From positions 16,080,001 to 16,144,000 of the forward strand of contig OZ059895.1 of NCBI GenBank assembly GCA_964057225.1: DNA of 64,000 nt. The letters are read 5' to 3'. The stretch comes from Auanema rhodensis (lineage: Eukaryota > Nematoda > Chromadorea > Rhabditida > Rhabditidae). The notes beneath the pieces are model-generated. The model saw only the letters and a program-made list of their open reading frames with translations, ran no database searches and was not told where the DNA came from. Made by a program: the position numbers and the translations under genes. Below are positions 56,285 through 64,000 of this stretch, piece by piece; within the stretch, counting starts at the first letter, position 1, and every line of letters starts with the position of its first letter.

Positions 56285-56525
56285 ATAAATAGCAAGAGGG
56301 ACGATGGGAGAAAACGTATGGTGAATGCTATAAGCATCACGTAATTCTGTATAGTAGCAAGTTTTCAAACGATGAACTACGGTCTGATTTTTGTGAAGAA
56401 TTTCCATCCTAATGAGGTGGATTAAACAAACATCAATTGACATTGCCATGCGAAATAGACTATAAAATATTCTATAACCACGTCGGAAGCTGTCTGAAGC
56501 AGATACAACGCTTGGTTCATCTATA

Positions 56526-58705
56526 TCATAGCATCTGATTAAGTATGGCCTGAGGCATGCTATGCTGATTGAATGCGTTCATTGTTGGCCCAAGATGCTG
56601 TTGACCCAAGCTGAGCATATGCTGTGACATATCGTTAATAGGATGTCCATGATTCTGTTGACTTAGAGCTAGAAGTGATGTAACAGAGGTGGATGTCGAT
56701 TGTAATGGACCAAAGAGTGTTAAGCAGTCGCTGCCATTCAGAGCATTCAGATGATGATCAACGCTATTGGTAGCCAGTACACCACCACCAGTTGCAGAAG
56801 CAGCAGCCGCAGCAGAAACGGATGATCGAATAGCTCCAGAAGCTGTTATATCACTAACAGATGGATTAGATACTGTAGAGCTTGTGCTAGAATTCGATGG
56901 ACCGATATTCAGAAGACCATTACGCATAGCTGAATGCTGAAAGTTCATTAATAACTAGAAGAATTGATGTATGTCTAAAGGCTTCTTTGATTTCATATAA
57001 TAAGATATAATTAACTGACGTCATCATTGCTGGTTGTTGATGCGTTTGAATGAGTAGCTTCATGTCCCATTTGTTGCGAGCGCTGTCTGAAGGATCGACC
57101 ACAGAACTGGCAATTAAATGGTTTCGAGCCTAAACACAACGACGTCAAACATGCTGATCGAAGCGAATTAGCAAGAGATAGTATACAGATGACAGCAGAG
57201 CTTTTCGTATAAAGCTAATAAGCGAGCAATAGCCTAATAGGCTCAATTAGCATTTAGATATGAGATACAAACCTGTATGTATACGCTCATGCTGATCTAC
57301 ATGACTCTTCTGGGTGAAACGCTTTGTGCAATACGTACAAGCATATGGACGTTCGTTATTATGAATTCTCATATGTTGTTGTAAGCCTCCTCGAGCCTGA
57401 AAATGAGCATCATCAGCTTTATCATCATCATCATCATCATCATCATGTTCATCATCAACAGCATCATCGTTGTCGTCATCATCAGTTAACAGCATTGTGC
57501 ACAGCATGATCATCAACATGCATGTATTGCCGATGTCGTAGCAGGACGCAGAATGTCCAAAAAACACAAAACACAACACAAGCATTTTTATATGTTTTTT
57601 CAATTTTTCTAATCAAAAAATGAGCCAATCAAAACAAACAAAAAATTATTTTAGCTGCGCTTTATCCGATCATATTGCTTCAAATGCTGCTTTCTTCAAC
57701 TTGGGTTCAACATGTTGCTGCTGTTACTGCTATACCTACTACAGCTAACTGAGGTATGCGCTTCTCTGATGAGACAGCAGAGAAGCATAAACACGTGAGC
57801 TTTCTTGGCTGTTTATTAATCTCTTTAAAAAGCTTAATACCTTAAATCGTTTTCCACAATGAGAACATTCATGACTACGAATCAGACGACAATCTTGCAT
57901 ATGATTCTCTAACTGAAACGACAAACGTGAGAATGAGAAAAATTTTGTTTTAAGCACAAAAAAAAACTGAAAAGGCGCCAATAGAAGATTTTCGAAAAAA
58001 AACTAACCGATGCTGGATCTGCAGCCTTTTTGGGACAAAATTGGCATTTGAGCATGCCATCTTGTGAAGAACGACTTCGTCGGCTACTGATCTGTAGACG
58101 TGCCAAGTTGGTTGATGAAGTGGGAGTAGTACTATCTTCTGTCGATGAGCAGCGCACGCCGTAACCTGAACATAGGACAAGATGATTATCATAATGATTG
58201 TTGCTTTCAAGGCAATTAGATGGACATGTCAGCAAGCATGTAGTGAGAAGTAGAGAAGGGAGGAAGGTAGGAAGGGATAGGGATGGTAGGCTTATTACCT
58301 ATATGAACTTGACGATAGAGTGATTGCTGATAATCCATGCTTTCCATTGGCTCAATTTTCATAGCATTCATCATGGCTTCACTAGTAGTGCCAACACAAG
58401 CTTCTGAAGATGAAATTGAAAAAGATGAATGAACTTAAAGAAAAATGAAAAAAGTGAGAATACGAGATTTCTAATTTCAAAGATATTTCTCTTTTTCTTC
58501 GAAAAAATATATAAATTATAATTAACTATTTGTATACAAGTTATTTATATATTTTAAATAAGCTGTTGTTTTTCTTTTTGTTTCAAAAATTAGTTTGAAA
58601 TAGAATTTTTGGGATTAAATTGGAATAATTTGCGAAGATAAACATGTATATATGTATATCTGATAAATTGAAGATGATGATGAATTTCCGTTGAAATAGA
58701 GAGAG

Positions 58706-58762
<57 letters not shown>

Positions 58763-59570
58763 AAGCTGAAAGTATCAAGATAAGAGAAAATACTAAAGAA
58801 ATAGAAAAAGAAAGAGTTATACCTGGTTTACGTGTCTGTGGAGGTGTTGCTGAGGCTGATGAAGGTGAGCACGATGATGATGTAGTGGCGGACACATCAC
58901 TCGATGGAGCATCACATCTGAAAGAGAAAAATGATTTTTAAAATAATTCATTTTCGCAGCAAAAAAAGATGATTTACATATAGTATATATAGTATATATC
59001 TACATGTATATATAATTATATTAATTATACTAATCATATTGACATCACAGGAGCTGAAAAGGTACATGTGCAATGCTCAAATCATCAGTAAAAACTGATG
59101 TTCTCCATCTGTAGCTGAAGCTGATGATGATAAAGATTATAATGCACTTAGGTTTCAGCTTATCAGCTTGAAACATCGGCAGAGTAAATCTAATAGTTAA
59201 TTAGATGATCAATGCGCCTGCCGCCGTCATAACGGCTATTTCGATGAAAACTGCAAGCTTATAGCTACTTCAAGCAATATCAACTACGTCACATCGGCGA
59301 AAATTAGTATCTGTTGTTGGTAATAGCTTTGCCTATTTAGCTATCTATCACTATGTAGCGTATTTCAGCACTAGCACAGCTTGCTCATTGAGCTTGATAT
59401 GAGATGAGCTGATGGGTATGCGCTAACATCAGCTTGTTAAATAATGGAAATATATGACATTGTTCATACTGTAATGCTTTAGAAGAAATAGATTATGGTG
59501 GTGGAAGAATTACAGGATAAAAGAGGGAATTCAGGTAATTATTTACGAATTTTTGTTCCTTCTTGTTGTT

Positions 59571-59615
<45 letters not shown>

Positions 59616-59887
59616 GCTTATAGTGACTCTTCGGGATTTCCTTGCTGACGGTACGTGTTTTTCATTCTGATTTATGCTGATACGTGTTGAAACCCGTAAC
59701 GTATTCGGAACAATATATGGGAGAGAGAGGGAAAGAGAAAGAAAGAGAGAGAGAGAGAAAGGGAAAGGAAGTGAGGGAATAGGCGATAGAGAGAAAAAGT
59801 TTCAAATGAACTTCGCAACAGCCAACAGAGTGAGAGAGTGACCAAACACTGCTGATATAAGCACGTACAGACATAGACATTCACACG

Positions 59888-59918
<31 letters not shown>

Positions 59919-60016
59919 CTGCTCACTATAACGGGTTGTTGCTGTCGTAGAGAAGCATGGCAGGTGGTGGGCATCATCTTCGCCAAGCCATCCATGCCCA
60001 GCATCTGGTGATGCTC
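56526..60016 (-). CDS. C2H2 zinc-finger transcription factor, at least eight exons
   Basis: Minus-strand exons with GT-AG borders and matching phases: 59919-60016, 58823-58917, 58299-58403, 58008-58165, 57841-57912, 57273-57396, 57020-57129, 56526-56936. They total 1,173 bases; the first ATG (60004) gives about 386 residues. Four fingers: a C2HC type split by an intron (CQFC in exon 4, then ENHMQDC in exon 5); CSHCGKRFK plus LQQHMRIH; CTYCTKRFTQ with DQHERIH; and CQFCGRSFRQ with MGHEATH. The C-terminal 137 codons are Ser-, Ala-, Gln- and His-rich, as in activation or repression domains, and end in QAILNQML. The arrangement resembles LSY-2/LSL-1-like nematode factors from memory, but I am not sure enough to name it. 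The large first intron carries (GA)n, (CA)n and (TTG)n tracts. The true start may lie further upstream. Confidence 0.85.
57409..57484. repeat. (ATC)n microsatellite in an intron
   Basis: CAT/ATC triplets between exons 57273-57396 and 57841-57912; read through, they would encode Asp runs, but they lie inside the intron. Confidence 0.85.
58698..58764. repeat. (GA)n microsatellite in an intron
   Basis: GA run about 60 bases before the exon at 58823-58917. Confidence 0.95.
59563..59616. repeat. (TTG)n microsatellite
   Basis: About 17 TTG triplets with one ATTG interruption, in the intron 58918-59918. Confidence 0.95.
59720..59764. repeat. (GA)n microsatellite
   Basis: Imperfect GA/GAAA run in the same intron. 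Confidence 0.9.
59883..59918. repeat. (CA)n tract forming the 5' splice donor
   Basis: On the minus strand this is (GT)n starting directly at the exon end AGCAG, so the donor GTGTGTGTG is the microsatellite itself and can slip. Confidence 0.8.
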
Positions 60017-61102
60017 CTGAACAGAGTTTGAATAAATTTGATTAAAATACAAAATGAAAGATAATGAATAATAACGAAATGGAAAAAGAATAGAAGAACA
60101 AGAATGAGGTTGAACAATGATTTAGAAGAGGAGATTCAGATTGATGTTTAATGGCGTCGTTCAAAATGAAAAAAGTACGTTGAGATGTAACAGATGAAAT
60201 AAATAAAAAAACAACCGGTTATGCAAAATCGAAGCAGAAATGAACATGATCGACGTCAGTAGCTTCACGTTACACGTGAACTGTACGAGAGGGTAACAGC
60301 TCATTATGCTAATGAAGTGTATTCGATAAGCAGATCAAATCTACGAAAACTATTTTAAGAGATTAGAACTCAATGGGCCAAGAAAAAACTTCATTTCCAT
60401 CGGAAAGAACGAGACCAGCGCGAAAACGGAAAAAGCTGAGAAGATACGGAGAGTTTTCGATGGAAAGCACAATGATGAGACCAGACAAGGCCAGAAGTGG
60501 ATATGATTTGAACCGGCTAGGCAAGTGGCTCATGAGGAGCTCTCAACACTGAGCTACATAAACGATCCAGGAGATTGATACATGAACGGTTAGAAGAGCA
60601 ATATGATGAGAAAGCTTTCTGGTAGCCGAATGCAAGATGCAAACCTATGAACGAAGAAGGTAATGCTTGGATGTGATAGTAAAGTGCTATTAGCTGGCAA
60701 TTAGCTCGTTTGTGAGCTGATTGGAAGAAAAAATGAAAACTGTTGGGATAGTGGGTGTGAGTGGAAAGGTATCAAGTAAGTAGAATACTTGTAGACAAGC
60801 TTTGAAGAGTGGAAGGAAGAGCAGTGCGTGAGATAAACGATATGACAACACGTGGGACAATATGAAGATGATGAAGGAGAAGCAAGAGATGAAAATGAAA
60901 AAGCATATTGAGGGAGAAGATGGAAAAAGGAGAGAAGCAGCACTAAGATAATCGAATAACATATCAGATACAACCTATAAAGCTTAGATCATGTTGTCAG
61001 CATTGAACATGATTTTCTTTGTCAGTTGAAGAGTTAAAGAAATAGTTATGTCCCATAGAGAGAAAGAAAATGACAGAGAAGGAGGCGTGAAAAAATGACA
61101 AC

Positions 61103-61127
61103 GAGAGAAAGAAAGAGAAAGAGAGAC

Positions 61128-61178
<51 letters not shown>
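61103..61178. repeat. (GA)n microsatellite
   Basis: GA run with GACAGA interruptions. Confidence 0.95.
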
Positions 61179-61183
<5 letters not shown>

Positions 61184-61893
61184 GGTGAGAGGGGAAGTAT
61201 AACTATATGTGCATGTCTAGGTAGAATTATGGAAGAACGGTTACCGAAACGGCATTGCCCGTATTAGCCTAAGTTGTTGGCTGTAGACAAGGCGCTCCTG
61301 ACGTCGCCGAAAATAAACATTCCAAGTGATCTTCATACTTTCTGCCTCCAATCTTGCTTGTCTCTCTCACGAGGTTGTATCTCTAACCTTCGTTTTCTTC
61401 CTTCCGCTCGTATTCTCTCCCTCATTCTCTTTATCTTTTCGTCAGAGAAAAGAATCATTATATCTCTACTTCTCTGTGTTTTTTATTTTTTTTTTGTAAA
61501 AAATCATGATAAATTGCAAATACTAATCATAAATTGATATGTAATTCATCGTTTTGGACGATAAAAATGAATCAAATTTTCTCAAATATCAACAACTGTG
61601 TTCAGTTTCTTGTCAAACAACACTTCATCAAGGTCACAAACGCCGGTGAGCTCATCATTTGCGTCTGTACTAAACAGACGGAGCAAGGCTGAGCCGGTAG
61701 AAGTGAAATGAAACGAGAAAAAAAGTTTGTGTTCTCATAAAAAGTGTTTCATCGACAATCACAATGTTCTTCGTTTTTTGGCTTCTTCGTGTGCTTTCTC
61801 ATCTCTCTCTCTCTCTCGCGCGCGCTCACGGGCACTTACTGATTATCTGCTCTTTTTATGTTTTGGACATAGGACATCTTCTTTGGGAACGGA

Positions 61894-62011
61894 AATGAGA
61901 AAAATGTTTCATCTCATCATTCTAACTCTCCTACTACTTATCAGATCATTCTGTTGTACCTCTGGAAGAGATACAACTCGCGTGGCTTATCTCAAAGCTA
62001 CAAGTTCGTAA
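61894..62011 (+). other. possible small secreted peptide ORF
   Basis: 38 codons opening with a strong signal-peptide-like stretch (MRKMFHLIILTLLLLIRSFC), then CTSGRDTTRVAYLKATSS and a stop. A donor-like ACG|GTATGTATG (near 62055) and acceptor-like TGTAG (near 62097) follow, with Cys-containing codons downstream (ETCSSISCCQVSW), so it may be the first exon of a small peptide gene. No family is recognised; it is opposite in strand to the zinc-finger gene. Confidence 0.2.
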
Positions 62012-62604
62012 CAGCAAGTAGACAATGTGCATTCTATTCATAGATCTATTCACGGTATGTATGTGTTGAAGAGACAGTCAGGACGAAACATGTAGCAGCA
62101 TAAGTTGTTGTCAAGTCTCTTGGATGACCGCAAGAGCACAGGAGTATATGAGGAAGACAAAGACGACGACGATGATAACAACAGTGACGACGTCAGTATC
62201 TTCATCTTCTTCTTTCAATAGTTTAGAAAAGAAAAAAAGAATTTTGAGCATCTTCAATAGGTCATCATCATAGCATTAGGTCACAAGGTGAAGACCAAAA
62301 TCAGCAATATAAGCATGTGTTGAGGAACGGAATGTTGATTACGTCATTGGGAAAAGTTAAATAGAAAATAACAAACGAGAGAAAGAAGAAGAAGAAGAAG
62401 AAGGAAAAGCTAGAGAAGGACAAGTACTAAGACTATTGTCTTCAGAGCAAGAAAAAAAGTTTATTTTAAAACATTTTTTCACCAAAAAACTGGCGATTCG
62501 ACAGTTTTTTTTTGTTTTTCTTTCTTGAATTTCGGCGTAATTCTTAAAATATAGTTGTAATGAAGAGAAATTAGTTTGGAAACCCGATAAGAAAAGAAAA
62601 AGAA

Positions 62605-62665
62605 GAGAGGATGAGAGAGAGGGAGAGACAGAGAGCGAGAGAGAGAGAGAGGGAGAGACAGAGAG
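62605..62665. repeat. (GA)n microsatellite
   Basis: GA run with GACAGAGAGC interruptions, present as two similar halves. Confidence 0.9.
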
Positions 62666-63089
62666 CGTGAGAAGATCTGTTTTAGAAAAAGCTGAAAAAA
62701 GTAACGAAAGATGGTATAGTAGAATGAAGAAAATTTGATTTTCAATAGTATATTAGATATTATAGTTTATATAGTTAAAATTCAAAAATGCATTAAGTTG
62801 TTAATAAGCTTATGCAAAGCTTGTGAATCTGATGAACAAGAGATGAAGAAGCCAAGTTATTAAACAGAAGATTTGCTGGAAATGAATGAAGGAAAAGTTG
62901 AAAAAAAGTATGAAAATTGGGATTATAGTCGAATGAAGATCTAGTAATCTCTGATAACAATAGAAGCTTAGAAGTCTTTATCCCTTTACAATCTGAACTC
63001 CTGATCTCAAGTTATGCTAAGGAAAGTAATAACAAGGAAAACGAAGAAATGGAGAAAAAGCAAATGCAGATGAATGATCAGCAAGAACA

Positions 63090-63182
63090 GAGAGAGATAG
63101 AGAGAGAGAGGTAAAGAGAGAGAGGGAGAGAGGTTGAAAGGGAGAGAGTGATTAAGACCGAGAGAGAGAGAGAGAGAGAGAA
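63090..63182. repeat. (GA)n microsatellite
   Basis: Imperfect GA run of about 90 bases. Confidence 0.9.
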
Positions 63183-63449
63183 ACAAAATATTTAAAACAT
63201 CGAAAAAAACACTTTTTTTCTATAATATAGCACACAGTTATATAAGATTATATGATTATTATAGTGAAAAAGATAAAGCCATCATGGCATCCTATTACGG
63301 ATTATGTTCATGACTTGTAAAGCTTGTAAGCAATGATGTGCAAACGCATGTTGCTTCTACTCTGCTCATCATGAATCTGGCGGCATATGATGTTTCGAAT
63401 TCATGTATGTATGTATGTTTCATTTCATCTCATCTCATCTCATACTTAC

Positions 63450-63560
63450 ATTCGGATTTACATCCACATGGTTGTTGTCAATGAAATTGTATTTGTGTTT
63501 TCATATATCAGCAGCATCAGCAGCAGCATCATCGTCGTCAGACTGATGTTGTGACTCGTC
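63450..63560 (-). other. putative 5' exon of the zinc-finger gene
   Basis: The minus strand has a strong donor CCGAAT|GTAAGTATG at 63450/63449. The frame before it (FIDNNHVDVNPN) joins in phase 0 to the exon at 60016. It has no ATG before an upstream TGA, so it would be a non-coding leader exon or need a further exon. Exon start unknown. Confidence 0.3.
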
Positions 63561-63895
63561 CTATCAACTTCTGATATCTTGGAGAAAACGAAACCATAAC
63601 ATATCAGATGATAGAAACTGTATTGTTGGAATTGGATGCTGAGAATAGAAAAAATTCATTTAAAGTTTGAAAAATGCTTGCCTTTTTCAAACTTCAACTT
63701 GGTATTACCATAGATGGAAGTAAGTATGGTTAACTATATCATATAGTTATTATCATAATTGAAATAAATATTCTGATTTATGACATATCTTTTTTGATTT
63801 AATATGAAACTCTAACTTATCATGATATTCGCAAGTTTTAACATATTCTACAACTTAATCCTAATCTGCTAACTAGAAGCTAAAATAATAAAAGC
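63561..63895. other. AT-rich sequence, nothing recognised
   Basis: No gene, RNA or repeat beyond short runs. Confidence 0.5.
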
Positions 63896-63955
63896 TGAGA
63901 GAGAGAGAGAAAAAGAAAGAGAGAGAGAGAGAGGGAGAGAGAGAAAGAGAGATAT
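63896..63955. repeat. (GA)n microsatellite
   Basis: Imperfect GA run near the window end. Confidence 0.9.
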
Positions 63956-64000
63956 CGTGAGCGAACATGGAGAAAAGGACAAAGGAAACAGATTGAAGAA

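Larger units (their letters stand above)
60017..63449. other. large intron or upstream region of the zinc-finger gene
   Basis: No second gene is assured. It holds (GA)n tracts at 61103-61178 and 62605-62665, a (GAA)n run at 62386-62403 and short AT-rich frames. One plus-strand frame is listed separately. Confidence 0.45.

Noticed and set aside
57247-57603. Asp-rich extension of the third zinc-finger exon
   Set aside because: It is the (ATC)n intron read through; good splice sites bound the exon at 57273-57396.

Overview
The window is eukaryotic and most likely nematode. Two genes with many small exons can be assembled by hand on the minus strand. One is a nine-exon chemoreceptor of the nematode Srt type, with introns of about 47-60 bases and TTTTCAG-like acceptors. 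The other is a C2H2 zinc-finger gene. No nematode spliced leader was recognised, so the species stays open.

Positions 1-40403 are dominated by a 727-bp tandem repeat. Each complete unit carries two plus-strand RNA genes: a U1 snRNA of about 161 nt and, 402-403 bases downstream of the U1 start, a 72-nt tRNA-Asp(GTC). I count 31 full-length U1 copies, 4 broken U1 pieces, 34 full-length tRNA-Asp copies (33 plus strand, 1 minus strand), one degenerate tRNA and several tRNA fragments. The U1 copies show the 5' splice-site-pairing end, stem-loops 1-4, the U1A-type loop and an Sm site. The array has been invaded repeatedly: a Merlin transposon (2044-3316) with a 9-bp duplication; a composite of a deleted LTR retroelement plus a dead piggyBac (4560-13389); a MULE (13629-16222) with an intact 677-codon transposase and a 9-bp duplication; and a second retroelement fragment (17939-19390) joined to scrambled tRNA/leader chimeras and a 153-bp-arm palindrome (19253-19666). 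From about 20 kb to 40.4 kb the array runs without insertions for 27 complete units and shows higher-order duplication.

Positions 40404-43420 are single-copy and hold the chemoreceptor gene (41374-42840, minus). Positions 43421-53089 are a 200-bp satellite of about 48 monomers without any indel, containing a higher-order block repeated at a 2.2-kb offset. It ends against a rearranged, inverted piece of the U1/tRNA unit (53121-53580) that carries one minus-strand tRNA-Asp.

Positions 53.6-64 kb are unique, gene-bearing DNA rich in (GA)n tracts. The zinc-finger gene runs on the minus strand from about 60016 (perhaps from an exon near 63450) to 56526. How the parts fit together: U1 snRNA starts spliceosome assembly and tRNA-Asp serves translation, so the array looks like a co-amplified housekeeping RNA locus, made by Pol II and Pol III respectively, which has also become a landing site for transposons.
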